DNA of 64,000 bases, taken from Numida meleagris. Taxonomy: Eukaryota; Chordata; Aves; Galliformes; Numididae. Of this stretch, positions 25,486-39,132 are shown piece by piece. The translations under genes and the position numbers were made by a program. The stretch's first letter is position 1, and each line of letters opens with the position of its first letter. Where the stretch lies: contig NC_034411.1 in NCBI RefSeq assembly GCF_002078875.1, positions 37,612,115 through 37,676,114 of the forward strand, written 5' to 3'. The notes beneath the pieces are model-generated. The model saw nothing but the letters and a program-made list of their open reading frames with translations. It made no database searches and had not been told where the DNA came from.

Positions 25486-26620
25486 ACTGGATTTCTTCCT
25501 TGTAAATCTTTTCAGATCGGTGCAAAAGTGAAAATGTTCATTATTTCATGGCAACAGATAGTTCATACAGGTTGGAAGCACTGTGAAAATGCAAGAAGTT
25601 TTGTCAACAACCTTGCCACTGAACCTGAATTAAAGTTGCAAGGAACAGGGGAGGCAGCATTTATTTTCTTACACAAACAATATGCATGAAAAATTGTCTA
25701 CTTAGTCATGGACCAAAAAACTCTCATAAATTGTGCATCTCTAACTTAATCTGGAAGTTAAAACATTGCTCACTTCTGCTGCCTTCATTCTTTGAACTGC
25801 GGCAGTGGAACAAAGCTTGATTTATCAGAGCAAGACTCCCTGAAGACTCCACAACGCAGACTGCATCATCCGCAGCCTATTATTGCTGCAGCCATTTGAC
25901 ACGAATACATTCAGATGCTGAATGCTCACTGCAGGATTCGGATACAGTCACATGCCCTCTAGAAAGTAAAATGGGAGGAAAACAGGACAAAACACAGGCT
26001 TCCCCTAAATGCTTACTGTCAGCATATAGGAAAGGTAAACAGATTCTGGCGATTTATAGAAATATTTATATACATATTACAAAACAATATAACCAAATTC
26101 CGATGATCAGAACACTGATGTAGGTGATGCTTTTATCACAATTAGATGTTAGTTAAGAAAACATTTAAACATTACCCTCACTAGCATCACTATTTATATG
26201 CAGATTTGGACAATAAATTCTTTTCTATGAATGAGACTGCACCGAATCAGTGATTAAAAGTCAAAATGCAATTTGTAACAGTAAACGTAAAGAACATAAG
26301 ATAACTAATTTCTCACTGTATTTTTTCATACTGTTGTGTAGTGTTACTTCTTCCTCTGAACAAGCAGAAATTATTTTAGCAAACATCATTAAATACTACA
26401 GGTAACTAATTTATAAAGCACAACTTGCCAAAGGTATTTTTGCTTCCAACTTGGGTGGAAAAACTCCCACAAACTAACACAAATTCTAGAACAAGAATTT
26501 GATTTTAGTAGTCTGTTGGAAGGAAAAAGAAAAGGAAAGGCAATGTGAAAAGATGTAAGATATGTATATAAAACTATTCTAAATACACATCACAAAATCA
26601 GATTCATATACTGGAAAGAG

Positions 26621-26638
26621 TTATGCTAATTATGCTAA
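26621..26638 (+). repeat. 9-bp tandem duplication (TTATGCTAA x2)
   Basis: Two exact adjacent copies of TTATGCTAA. Each spans ATGCTAA(T), one base from the POU octamer. It may be a chance duplication. Confidence 0.8.
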
Positions 26639-28080
26639 TACCCAGGGCATATAAAATGTCCTCAATTTACAAACACCTCTTCCAGCAAAACAAAGGCCTT
26701 CAGTAAGGCAGCAACATGACTAGTATTGAGAGACAATTTATTTCCTTCTGACAGCCAAACAGAACAAGATTCTTACATCAGCTGGCAGTCTAACATAGTT
26801 ACCATTCCACAAGTATGTATAAAGCAGTAAGGAAGTTTATATACACACCATGATGCAAGACACAGACAAGATTAACTTGCATAACTTAGGTGGCTCAAAA
26901 AAAGGCTATTTTAGTTAACATCTAATGACTTGCATCTTGGGGAAAGAGCAAGTATATACCTCAAATCAGGAATAATGAAAAATGAGAAAGGAGTCCTGCA
27001 GCAACTTCCAACAAAGGTTCCTGGAAATATTTGCAAAGGCATTTGCACAAATGCAGTTCAAGCAGCACCACAGAAGCCCCTAAAGCATCAAGTTGAGCAA
27101 ATAAGCCTCCAAAGGATCACAATGGTAACAGGAAGGATGTAGAAATGAACTAAGTGAAGAGCCATGACAGACAAAATTATAGGATTGGAGATAAGAATGA
27201 CTGTTCATGTTGCACAATAAAAACTCCTTTTACCCTGATTTATAGATCATAACTACATGTAACTTACAGAACTGCCATAAGGATATATCATTCCTTGTGA
27301 AGTAGTACAATTCTAATTGTATCATTAATGTAATTATCTATAGTAAAATGAATTACATAAAATCATATACATGTTATTTATCTGAGACTTTAGGAATAAA
27401 TTATACTGCAATAAGCACCTTACTAACACCATCAGTGTACACTCATGAAGGCGCAGACACAACGAAGGAAAATTAGGGCATATAATAGCTAATGGCTATT
27501 TCAATTCCAAGGAAAAAGGTTGTTTCTTTTTCAACCAAACTTCCTTGTCAGTCAGCACCATACACACAGTTTCCAAAGCAATACAGTATAAGATAGGACA
27601 TATAACTCAGCCTTTGAACTTTTCTTTCCTGCTAACTGCTTTGATTTTATTTATTAAATGATAAGAACTGAAAAGGTTTTGCCAAATACTGACTATCAAA
27701 ATGAAAATAAATGTAGTGTTGTGAAAGGTACTATCAAAACTACAGATTACAAATCCTGCATCTTCTACTCTAGTTTAGGAATGATCTGAAATAACATTGC
27801 AGGAAACACCTTAGAGGATTTTAAGAGCACTTAAATTTTATTTTGGGGTAAAAATTTTCTGGGCAAATCACAAGTGATATCTACTACCCACTCTACTTCT
27901 AACTTACCCTTGTTAATTTTTTTTTTTTTAATAATGAGCTGAATCTGATTGATCAAACTGAAATGGGTCAGAGCATTCAAGACTCAGAATTAATCATTTA
28001 AGTGCATTTCCAAAAGAACTTGGCTCCTGCATGAGTATAAGGTAAAAAGAACTGTGAAAACAAAACAACGTTCCCCCCAT

Positions 28081-28103
28081 CTCTCTCTCTCTCTCTCATG
28101 CAT

Positions 28104-28154
<51 letters not shown>
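28081..28154. repeat. compound microsatellite (CT)n-(CA)n-(GA)n
   Basis: A CT run of about 17 bp, a short ATGCATGCA junction, about 18 CA repeats and a GA run of about 14 bp follow each other directly. The CT and GA arms are reverse complements and flank the CA tract, so the tract can fold back. It is likely to be polymorphic. Confidence 0.97.
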
Positions 28155-30467
28155 ACCCTGCAAAACTATTAATCAAAGTAGTTAAAGGATTTTAAGAAAT
28201 CTTCTTTAAAAATGCCTTAAGGAGCATTTGTTGGCTACTGAAAACTCTGAAAGAGTTCACCAATATAGACTTAAGTTCCATAATTCTGCTGTGATGAAGT
28301 TATGATTGCTTAAGAACAAGGTAAGGCGTATAGGATGGAAGAAAAATAGGAAAAATGGTACTATATACACAAAATCTTCTATTGTTTCCCTGTTCAATCT
28401 ACCATGGCTAAAATAAAACTTCATATTTCCCCTCAACTTCGCTGAATTTACTTGCCATGTGAGATATTTGCATAATGCATATTATTATTTTACATTATAA
28501 GGTATTGTTTGCAGCTATAGTTGATGTTTATGTATTTTGTTTACTACAGTGTAGCCAGGTCTTTTATATTTAGCAGCGAGAACAGAAACATCTTCTGCAT
28601 AACCTTCTAAAGCATCATTTACTTCTCAATGATTTTGTAAAATAATTGATTTCCAATTATACTGTCACAGAAAACAGAATTACTCATCGGAAAAAAATGG
28701 CAAAATTTTCTATTGGCTGCAGTAAGCTGGATAACCATAAGGAAGACTAGCACCTGAGTTCTTTCCAGTAGTCCATCAATCCTTATTTCAAAAAATTATG
28801 AGAGGTTAATTTGACCATTTGGAAATGTCCCCTGTGCTATTGAGACTCATTAAGCAGAGTCAGGCCAATTAAAGCAGAAACATTCTTATTTATACATGCC
28901 CTAATTCTCACATGCACATATTCCCTGTGTTGTACATACACAACTTGTACGAAGAAGGCATAAAGAAAATCACTCAATGCACAACATATAGCACATGAAG
29001 TATCTGAAGGACACAGACTTCTTATCCAAGAAAGTTCAGGTAGTTAAAAATCTCCCAGCCCAAGAGATTTGGAAGTTCTCTGCTGGGGAAATCACCCACA
29101 GGGTATTCCTTATTTTAATTGTGAATTAAAAAGACATAAAATGTTTAAAACTTAACAAAAGTTAAATGCACACCTGCGTATACAAACCAGATCAGCGGCT
29201 ATGCTTACTAGCAATCTCTTTACAAATAGAGATTTCACTTTACTTCTAATATACTGCATAATTTCATTTCAGAACTCGTATCAAGTTTTAATAAGTTTCT
29301 GAAAAAGCCCAGTCTCATCATTACTTGCTCCAAATTCTTGCTGATACTTCACTGAAACTACTACTGCTATAGCAGCAAAGCTCAAGCTCAGGAAACTACC
29401 TTCGCAGTTGTTTCTCCTTTTACTGACCACTGAGAGGAAATCTCTGAAAATCATTGACAAGATTTTCTTACGATGAACTAAGAAGTACCTCAATGTATTG
29501 TATCCTGTAGTCAAGTTCCCATGTATTTAAAATAAATAAATTTAAAAGCCTCTAACATATTTACTTATCAAACTTTATCTGAAATACTGTCAAAGATGAT
29601 AGTGTTCAAAAATTAGCGATTCTGGATTAAGACCTCACTGTATGAGGCACAGAAGAGAAGGAACTCAATCCCACAAAGTTAAAATCTGCACATCAGATGA
29701 AACAAACACAGAAGGAAGTGAGCTAGGCTGGAAAGATGAGCAAAGGAAAGGGATGTATGAAAGAAAAGTACTTTTATGTCCACACTATTCCAAAGCTTTA
29801 GGGTAAACACATACAACTCATTTTCAAATTGTCAAAACATTCAACTACTAGAATATGATTTTTCCATTAAAACACAATCTTATATTTAGCAGAAAATTTG
29901 GTCTCCTAGAATAATAATAAAAAGAAATAATAGCACCTGCTATTGTTTATTATAAACCTGAGAACACTAGTTTCAAGCAAAACTCAGGTTTTATTTGAAA
30001 ATCTCTTAATTTCCCTTGAGACATTTGATTTTGTACTCTGTCTGCCCAGAGATACCCAAGTGACTTAGCTCCTCATTACACATCACCAAATGGTCCCCAC
30101 TCCTCAGGACCACATGGACTCCCACACTTTCCAAGCCCCCTGCTCCCCGCTTTGCAGCCAAGCTGCTGAGTTGGCAGCCTTCCACCCTCCTGCCATCCTC
30201 TGTCTCCTGGGCTGCCAGATTCATCAGGCTACCAACCAAGTGTTGTGCCACTTAGGCTTGCTCTGACACCTGCCTGGACTCACAGCAAGGTGCTCAGACT
30301 CTCCAGGATTTGTTCTTGATTCCTCTGAATGCATTTGGAACTCAAATTTCACAGTGAAAGTTATGAAACTTGAGCTGTATCTTGTCTCCTCATTGTGGAA
30401 AATCTCACCTCCTTCGCAGCTCTGCTCATCTTGCTGAGATGCGAATTAAAGACAATGTTCAGACACT

Positions 30468-30480
30468 TTTTTTTTTTTTT
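30468..30480. repeat. poly-T tract
   Basis: Thirteen T on the plus strand, next to the GC-richer patch at 30030-30330. If that patch were a minus-strand processed sequence, a poly-T would be expected on its left. It is on the right instead, so no retroposition is claimed. Confidence 0.8.
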
Positions 30481-31184
30481 ACACGCTTCTGAAACACTGG
30501 AGAAGGGTTTATACAAATACAGAAATAACACACTAATCTCCACATTCCAGGCATCTGCCACTGAGAGTCACTGCTACCTGACACTCTGCAGATTGGCTTG
30601 TCGGTAGCCTGTGAGCAATGGCACAATGTACAGGGTTTCTGCCTCCTGCCAATGTAACCTAATGCTAGGAAAGAGCTGTCACATCACTGGCCTCTGTAGT
30701 CAGAAACAGCCTTAACCTGGCATCCCTGATCCTTGTCCGTAGCCACACCTTGACTCTGATCAATACCTGAGAATCAGTTTTTCTGAGTTGTCTACTTTTA
30801 TGTTCATGCTAACTCTGTGCAGGGCAATCTTCTTTCATTTAACTTCTTCCCTTTTTTCCTCCAAATGAAATTCTTCTATTTAATTTTAATTGCATTCTGG
30901 AAACACTGCTCATTAGCAGAAGTTTAGACATTAAATATAAGCCTACAGAACTGTCTTAGAATCTGCCCACACATGTAGTTGATTGTCCCATATGGAGGAA
31001 AATGCTAAACGAAGCATCTGCAAAAGACGACTTTTGATATCCATTATTCATGGAAGCAAAAAGAACATCTCCCTCCGCACACAGAAAACAGCAATGAGAG
31101 CAGCAGTCAGTGCACACAGAGCAGAGAAACTGCATTCAATCTCTAGGAAAATAATAAAGAAATAAAATCATGCTGCCTCTTCTA

Positions 31185-31310
31185 TTTGTTTGGGTTTTTA
31201 TGTGGGTTTTTTTTGTTGATTTTTGTTTGTTTTATTACTATTACTTGTTTTGGGGCTGAGCCATTTTTGTTGATGCTGCTTTGTTTTTCGTTTTGTTGGG
31301 GTTTTTTGCT
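31185..31310. repeat. G/T-rich low-complexity tract
   Basis: Repeated TTTG, GGGTTTTTT and TGTTG motifs occupy the plus strand. It is similar in style to 765-850, 42050-42130 and 44271-44350. Confidence 0.6.
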
Positions 31311-32293
31311 CAGCAGCTGCTCTTCTAATCACACCTACAACACTTTAACCTAATGCTCTTCTCCAAGCTACACCCTTACTGTTTCTCCTTTCATCCATTC
31401 ACTCAAGGTTAATCTAGAGAAGATTAAAAAAAGCAATGGTAACAATGAGGTTGTACAGCTTAACCTTTTTCTGTACAACATTGGGGAAAGGAGCTTACGG
31501 ATGAAATTTTCTTATTACCACAATGGAAAGCACTCTGCTCGAAGGTAGGTTTTAAGTGATTTACTTTGCAAAGACCAAACACATCAGATCTCAAAGGCTA
31601 CAAGTAAAGCCTGCGCAGCAACCTCTCAACACTGCTTGGCATGACGGACATGGGGTGTCTGTAATAACCAGCAGGATTCGTGATTCTGCAAATGGCAGAA
31701 ATCCCACTGAATCAACATAATGCTCCAGAATTACTTTAGGGAATTTTGAGCTCATATATTTCATTTTAAATGACACCGATGGTAAGAGTTGCATCTATTC
31801 ATGACAGGCATCATGTTATCTTTCATCAGAGAGGAAGTGCTGGTCTTAAATATTACGTTTAGGTAAAGCTAAACTTCCCTTAGCAAATGCATTAGGTTAT
31901 CCCCACTGTTCTCCAACACAGCCCTTAAGTGCCAAGGTGTGTAATGGCATGCAGGTCAGCAGAGCTTTCTATAGCAATTATTTGCACTCATGTGCCACAT
32001 AAACTTATAGCCACGGCTATTAGTTATGCATACAAAGGTAGAAGCAAACCAAACCCTCTTAACTTTCAAGGACTACTAAATGGCATCCTTGTCTAAAAGG
32101 AAAGAAGAGTTACACAGAACTACTAATTTCTTCCAATGTACAGAGATTCAATTACCATTCTGCTATTTCCTGAAGATCATCCTAAAAATTCACTCAGATA
32201 CAGCTCCTGGAGAGCAACACGACATAGGTAGGAGCAATAGTACTGGTAAGAAGAATAATAATCTCTGCATGGTGCTACTGGAAAATCCTCATA

Positions 32294-32313
32294 TTATATA
32301 ATCCATTATATAA
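32294..32313. repeat. AT-rich inverted repeat
   Basis: TTATATAAT and ATTATATAA are exact reverse complements separated by CC. The low complexity of the arms weakens its meaning. Confidence 0.8.
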
Positions 32314-33111
32314 GCCTATATAAGAATGTGTAAGGTAAGTAACCAGTTAGTCCAAGTTATTTGATAATGCTTTTTAAACATTGTCAGTTTATGCATTAAA
32401 TAAGGAACCCCAGATAAGCTGATTCTAATAAAATGCTCACATACAATCCTGACAGTGCAATCTGTGTAGGTCCACATTGCTAGCTGATCTGTAAAAATAA
32501 TCTTCACATTTACTAACTTTTTAACCTCATGTATTTAAAAGCACTCTGCTTAAACTAGTTCTATGTTCTGCTTGCTTCTCTTTCTCCCTCCCTCTTCACT
32601 TTTTTATATTTAAAAACAACCAAACATCTTCACAGCTTTTGGTAATAAATTATCAGGACACAGCCTAGTTTATATATCAGTGCCTAGCAGACGAGCCAGT
32701 ACCTTCATGAAGACTAGAACAGTTCTTTCACAAATATGGAAAATCTTTTTCCAACTATTGTTAATTTTTAAAAATAATAATATTAAAAGGAAGATAGATA
32801 TTCATGAGTCAGAACAAGTTAGTGTTTAGTAATGTACAAAAATTAATTCAGCAAATTCAATAACAGGTACACAGGACTTTTTGCCTGTGGGTAATGGTGT
32901 CACTGAAAACAGTAACAACTACAAAAATAATTCAATGTTCTTTCTCAGTAGGTCTCTTTCAGGAGTTTTCCATTTATATAACTAGTCCATGTATATCCTT
33001 ATTAATCTTCAAGGACTTAACAGCATCCGTAAGGAGTTACCGTACAACATGCTGATTTTGTGGCAGGAGACAGACTTGCAATGAATTCTCCACTGGATTT
33101 CGGTTTCTCAA

Positions 33112-33137
33112 TTCTTTGGACTGTGGAGTCCAAAGAA
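33112..33137. repeat. perfect 11-bp hairpin with GTGG loop
   Basis: TTCTTTGGACT (33112-33122) and AGTCCAAAGAA (33127-33137) are exact reverse complements around a 4-nt loop. The arms have mixed composition, making it one of the cleanest hairpins in the window. It is too short by itself for a microRNA precursor. Confidence 0.9.
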
Positions 33138-34878
33138 AATAAAAGGCTTAAACAGTTCTTGTTTGCTTAGTGACCATCACTAGTTTACACAAAAGTTACC
33201 TTTTTTCCTGGGAATGCTACAGTAAATAAAGGAAGGCATTCAAGAACAGAAAAAAGGCAAAGATGTAGTTATATTACCAAAAAACGCTGATCTGTTTTGG
33301 ACTGTACATATCAGCCAGTGTGAGTATTTTTTCCCTTGTAGAATTATTTGTCAAAAATAATATATTACAACTGACAGAGCCAGACATACCCAGTAGTCTT
33401 CATAGAAGTTGGGAGCCAGTGGCTTCTGGAGAGGGGCTTCCCAAACCACCCAGAACTAATTTGGGTGATTTTCAAGAAGGTGAAAAAAGACACAAGGTAG
33501 TTTCCAGCACAAGAAAAAAAAAAAGCTTAGAAACACTGATCTAAAGAAGAAAGAATTGTGGAGATACCGTTAAATAGTCAGAAGTCCAAACACTTTCCCC
33601 ATCATTTCAGCAAAGCTGGTACAAGTACCTACACTAGCAGAGAACAACACTTACATCACCTGCAATGCCATTCTCTTAAAAATCCTTCTCCACAAAACGA
33701 ACTTCAATCTCACTAGGAAATAAGTGCATCTTACCATTCACCTTGCTGTTTGGATGTGCCCCACTGCTACTTCTTTCTGCTCCTCCCACTGTCACCCCAG
33801 CCCTGGGTTCTCAGCTTCTCTTACCCTCATTCACACCTCTCTCACTTCAAGGTTGCCCATTTCTTCTCCTGGCCACAGAGAACTGCATATTGGCCTACAG
33901 ATACTGCCCACCTCACGTGACCTTGCCCAGTATGGTGAGGGAAGCCTTCTCACCTCCCTGTCACCATGCTCTCCACGCCACATCCTTGCCTCTCCTCCTA
34001 GGCTGCTACTGCTTCTCCTTGCATCTTCTCTGACCACTGTTAGTAGCAATGCTAGAGCAAAGTCACAGCTCATACATCTGGAAGAGCCTGCAGTTGCTTG
34101 AGTATTTCATCTTGCTAATGTTCACTTAAAGTGTTCACACGCTAATGAGACATAGCTTGCTAACTGAAAAACACCAAATTAGGTAATTTAAGAAAAGGCA
34201 CTATCAACTCCATATTTCTTCAAAGGCTTGGAAAAGAAATAGAACAGACAGAGACCTTAGATGAGAACTGTCTCCAGAATAATAAGTCCTCCAGATTACT
34301 TTTAGGTAATCACACTCCAGTGAAATAACAATTTTTGTATGTGCATAGGAACAAAAATAAAGCTCCTGGCCCTTTATTTCCACTCATTCTTCTATCTTCA
34401 CAGACATCATCTGAGAATATCTACCAAGCTACCTAGGTCAAAGTTTTAACACAGCTCTCTTTGTTCCTCATCGTTGCCCCTACTTGCAGCTTGAGATTCT
34501 ATACTTCTGTGAATTAGAAGCTTCTCTGATTTCCAGACTAAGTTTATTCAGGGTCAGTTTGTACTCATTTTTTGTTTTAGTGCCAACACTGTCTTTAAGC
34601 CTAACTAATCCTTATTCTTTCCTGTTTCCTATAGGATGCAATCTACATTTTTATTGTCCTAGGCTAAACAAGCCCAGCTCATCCAAAAACTCACAGAACA
34701 CTCACTCATTCACTCAAACCAGCCCCCAGCCTTTTTTTTCCACTAGTGTCAATGTAAATTCACACTTCATGAACAATTGGGATGAGAACTACAGGGAACA
34801 TTAAATATGAATTCTCATCAACTTAGAAAACTGTATTAATAATAGTAAGTCTACTGGAAATACCTTCCCTAACACTGG

Positions 34879-34932
34879 GTTTAGACTAGATGATCTCCAG
34901 AGGTCCCTTCCAACCCCTATGATTCTGTGAAT
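34879..34932 (+). mobile_element. CR1 LINE 3'-end fragment
   Basis: Only the last 50 or so bases of a CR1 remain: TTTAGACTAGATGATCTCC, AGGTCCCTTCCAACCCC, then TATGATTCTGTGA. This is the extreme 3' UTR, produced by very early termination of reverse transcription. Confidence 0.88.
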
Positions 34933-37900
34933 ACTCTACACTTTCATTTGCTTTCTTCATAACTACATATACATCCCATTACTGGTTTATACTCAGATTC
35001 ACTGAATAGGTGATTTACATGCCTTATGCTGGTTTTGCAAAAAATAAATCATCTAATTTGAGTATTTCTTCTGTATCTACAGTGCACGTGCAAGTGTATG
35101 AATGAGTTCAAGATTTATTCTTATTTTTATCGTTACTAAAAAAGAGATGTAATTTTCCTTGCATATGCAACACTGTACTTTTTCCCCACTTCAAATAAGT
35201 ACATCTATTTTTTCCAGTTGTGAAACTTTCAACTGTGAGAAACCATTTACACTCTGATCTGGAGCAAAAGGAAAATAATTGAATTCATAATCCTGAACAC
35301 ACTGATAAACAGTATATTGCTTGAAATGTAGTTAAGAAATCGCCAGATAAACTTGCAAGATACAAATTCAAGACTAAAAGTTTTAAATAAATGAACTATT
35401 TGGAGATAGGGGAAAAAAAAGAAAAAAGCAATTATATGAATGCTAAGATCTATCACGTAAATCAATTTTAATGCATTAGAGCAACCACATTGATAAATAA
35501 TTTTAGAATGAAATGTAACAAAATGCAATAACAGCTATGAGCTTAAATGAAGTGGGCAGCACTACATATTGAGGAAAAACAATCCTCATGACCCCACAAC
35601 GTATCAACTCGATCTTCCTAATCCTAAAGAGTGAATGACTTTTTAATTATCATTTTTATCATTACCTCAACTAAAACGCACAATAAGGCAAATAGGAGCC
35701 AGGGGAACAGTCCACTCTTGAGAATTCCTTGCAGGAGCTGTGCAGTAATTTCAAACCTAGTTACCCGAAACTGGTATTAACAAAAAAATGGAACTTCATT
35801 GAAATATTTCTGCCCTTTTTGTGCTCTACATATACGGCCCTTCTGTTCTAGGGACAACTTTTTCCATACATAATCAAGCAAAGTAGAAGATAATGACCAA
35901 TTTTCACTGGTATCTTCAGAATTCTGCTTTCAAGTCTATAGTTTAAAAAAAAGCTGTATGCGTTGTAGTGTTGTACTGCTGTTCCTACTCTCCTTATTTT
36001 TACTCATCTCTTGCCAGTCTCTAGCTTTGATTTATGCTTCTGAAAGCAAGGGAACAAAAAGCACAGTAACCTGAAGCCTATTATTAAGCAGACTAATAGG
36101 ATTTCCTTTCTTTTTTCTTTCTTGAAAGTTTCATGCTACTATATTCTAGGCAAGCATCTTCAGTAGTCTACCTGTATTTTCTTAACAGGACAAATATTCT
36201 TCTCATTTGATCAAAATAGTAAGCCATTCTGGGAAACTTCACACAACACAACAGTGACTGTGGAACCACTCAATAGATATTCAGTCTGCCTTACCACAGA
36301 GTTTCTCTCCTGTAAAAAAAAAAAAATGGATGGAGATTATAAACAACGTCTTTCCAGCTTTGCTTCTTTCTACTGTACTCCTCCGTTCATCCTCAGAAGT
36401 ATTCTTCATTTATTCTGGCCTGGCTTCTTCCAGATTTTCCAGTCTCCGTTCAGTTTTTCCTATTGTTTCATTTTCTAACCCTGCACCTCATCCAAAATAT
36501 TTTTCTCTTTTCCAGTCTCATCAACATTCTCCTGCTCTTTCCAACTTGTTCATTATCTGTGTTATCACTGATCTTCAAGATCTTATTTTTTCCCCTTTTT
36601 TCCCTTTTATTTTACTATCTGCTGATGGTATTCCACATTCCATTGGTGTCCAGAACTCAGGGAACATAAAGCTAGAGGAAGAACTTCGGATACCTGAGTC
36701 CCCATGACAATCTCCTAGCTCTTTTATTCCCACTCTGCAGTGAGAGATATACAGAAGAAAAATGAAAAGCCAGTTCAGTTACTCTGATGTGATTGTATTT
36801 GGACTGGACCATTTTCTAATGATTTCAAGTGAATAGCTTAGCATGTATTTTTTTTCTTCAGGAGTATTTTCTCTACTCTGTTAATATTGCAACTACTAAG
36901 CACAAACCGCCATATACATACACGCATCTTTACCATAGTTGTCTCATTTTCCTGGGATACCTATTAAGTTCTCTCATACTAGGCAAATAATCATATCAAA
37001 CACTAGAAATTTTGTTAAAAGGACTCTTTATGCCATTTTCTGGATTTCCATACTACTATACTCTTTCAGTAGACAGGGAAGAAAACAGTTCTTGAAGGAG
37101 AGAAAGCTTTCAATAAAGTAGAGAACATGAAACCAAACAGTTCGCTTCTTTGCTTTCTTCCAAAGTTTTTTGCTGCCTCCTTCAAGTATTTAGGACTCTC
37201 TTCATAAAACCAGGTGCATAAGCGTTGTCATGTATATGACTTGTTTGTGACTGCATTTGCAATAGTTGTGTATATCTGTGCTGTAGGGCTTTAACCCAAA
37301 CTGTGTTTTATTACTGAATGCAAATGTGGCTGGGGGGATGCTTACTTGTCCCTGTATTTTAAAGGGACTAAACCAAGGCAGTCTCTTATTCAAGTGGTAA
37401 TTTCATAATCCTCAAATTACCTGACACCTTTACATCTTCACCTGACACATTTTCCTCAAGCATCATGTAGCATAAACCTTTCCTAACATTCCAAAGTAAA
37501 AGTTAAGCAACTTCTATCAGGAAGATACAGCAATTCAGATTTTAATTTAGGGCAAGAAGTCACTCTCAGGAAGACCTTGAAAATAGTTGCATCAGTCTGG
37601 TCTGGGGGAAAAAGGTTCCCTGGGAGCCAAGTGTTCAAAGATCAAAGGTTATGCTTTTTATTATAATTTTCAATATAGACTTCTCTCTAATAAACTGTGT
37701 CAAACTGCAAGATCTTAATTTCCCAAATGTTGAAAACGGGCAAAAGTTGTTTCCACTTTTTTCTGTGCGTGTCAGAATGCAAGAAGTTCAAATGCAAGAC
37801 TGTATGCTATGCAAATATCTGTTAAAATTTCATAAGACACTAGCAAAAAGCACATTATGCAGAGTATTATGTGGCTTTCCAAAGCTACAGAAACCATAAA

Positions 37901-38316
37901 TGCTAAATCCCTTACTGTTCATTCTTAGAGCAAAGAAAGTTAAAACACAACATATTCTGGATAGATTATCACTTCAGCTATTTTTTAATACAATAGAAGA
38001 TCCTTTTCTCAAGAATCTTAGACACAATCCATTGAATCTACAGAGATTTACATAGAAATTAGATTTACTTAAATTTCCTATAGTTGTAAACTATAGCTTG
38101 AGCATTTTTAAACAGCTGTACTGTTTCAAGCAATTCATCTCTCTGACACCTTTTGCTCACAATGTTTTTTTTTATTACCTAGAATGTACCAATAAAAGAT
38201 TTTTAAAAAAATAGGAAAATTTAAATGCCCTTTTTCACTCAGCCATACTGATGCATTTCTGTGGCATGAAAGTGTCTAAAAATTAAGTAAAACCCATCTA
38301 CGTTAATAACTTAAAG
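34933..38316. other. no gene recognised; pyrimidine-rich patch inside
   Basis: I see no gene. A13 is at 36314-36326, followed by a pyrimidine-rich stretch (about 36340-36620) that opens overlapping plus-strand frames of up to 125 codons rich in S, F and L. These are compositional. Confidence 0.65.
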
Positions 38317-38450
38317 CATGCGTCTCCAATATTGTGGCTTGCCCAGGCCATACTGAGCGAAGAAGAATTGTACTGTGCTCCATATAAAACATATACTGTA
38401 TAGAAGTAACAAAACTTGTTATATTTTTTAATTAAAACATTAAAAAAGGG
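38317..38450 (+). mobile_element. possible hAT-type DNA transposon remnant (non-autonomous)
   Basis: The patch opens with CATGCGTCTCCAATATTG, close in style to hAT terminal repeats (CAGNGNNNTCCAA). It continues GGCCATACTGAGCGAAGAAG and a CTCCATATAAAACATA block, which resembles the body of old vertebrate hAT/Charlie-like elements as I remember them. The far end and target duplication cannot be identified. An unrelated unique sequence is possible. Confidence 0.3.
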
Positions 38451-39130
38451 AGCAATAAAAACACAGAACTAGTGGGTTAGACAAGTATGGTATACGTTTA
38501 CCTGTGTATTGTTATCACTCCCAGATGTCTTGATTCTCTTTCCAGGTTTAGACTCTACAAATCATGGAGTAGCTCTCCCTGCTCAAGAAAACCCTGCCTG
38601 TGTTGCAACAGTACCAAGAAGGAAAAATGCCAGAAGGCAAGTTTTAAACACACGAAGTGGCAAAAAAGGAGAGATGCAGAACGATGATTCCTCCAGTACA
38701 TTAAGATTTGCATTAACAACTCAAATATAATATGTAAATAAATACCATATTTATGCAGCAGATATGAGAACCTACCACACACTGTGTAGAACATGAAACT
38801 GTTTAACAGAAGAGACGCACTGACTGCAAAGTATAAACATTTCTTTCAAGACCTGTCACCCCAGAAATACTACACTGCTAACAGCAGAGATGATTTTGCT
38901 GTTTTCAAACAGCGCTTTGCTTCTTGGACACGCTTGGCCTTCAGAGATCCAATGTACACTGAATTTTAGAATGATATGTTGCCTGTGAGGTTTTCAAGTT
39001 ATAACGTTATCTCCTACTTACCCCCTAAGTTAACGTGGTGGGAGCAGAAACAGCTAGTTTAATGTTCAAGTAGCAAGATAGAGAAGGTTCTATTATGACA
39101 TTTTCATCTTCATTAGAAACTGTAGAAATA
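38451..39130. other. no gene recognised
   Basis: Short overlapping frames (38487-38730 plus, 38555-38794 minus) match nothing I know. There is no repeat structure. Confidence 0.6.
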
Positions 39131-39132
39131 TC

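Larger units (their letters stand above)
21338..28060. other. 6.7 kb without recognisable genes
   Basis: I recognise no gene. Open frames are at most 95 codons (24317-24604 plus) and resemble no family I know. A moderately GC-rich patch lies at about 24420-24800. Small structures are a nearly perfect 21-bp palindrome at 21600-21620, a GCAGTGC/GCACTGC palindrome at 24439-24453 and a 9-bp tandem duplication at 26621-26638. Confidence 0.65.
28155..34878. other. 6.7 kb without recognisable genes
   Basis: I recognise no gene. There are two GC-richer patches: about 30030-30330 and about 33720-34080. The second is C-rich, which opens several overlapping frames of up to 125 codons that look compositional. 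A T13 run is at 30468-30480 and a G/T-rich tract at 31185-31310. The perfect 11-bp hairpin at 33112 is listed separately. A TTATATAAT/ATTATATAA inverted repeat lies at 32294-32313. Confidence 0.65.

Noticed and set aside
30030..30330. GC-rich patch with an 81-codon minus-strand frame next to a T13 run
   Set aside because: Considered as a processed pseudogene. The poly-T is on the wrong side for a minus-strand copy and no protein is recognisable.
33724..34101. 125-codon frame plus overlapping 96- and 80-codon frames
   Set aside because: The C-rich composition removes stop codons from several frames at once, so the frames are compositional.
36254..36707. Overlapping plus-strand frames rich in S, F and L
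   Set aside because: They arise from a pyrimidine-rich tract and are open in more than one frame.
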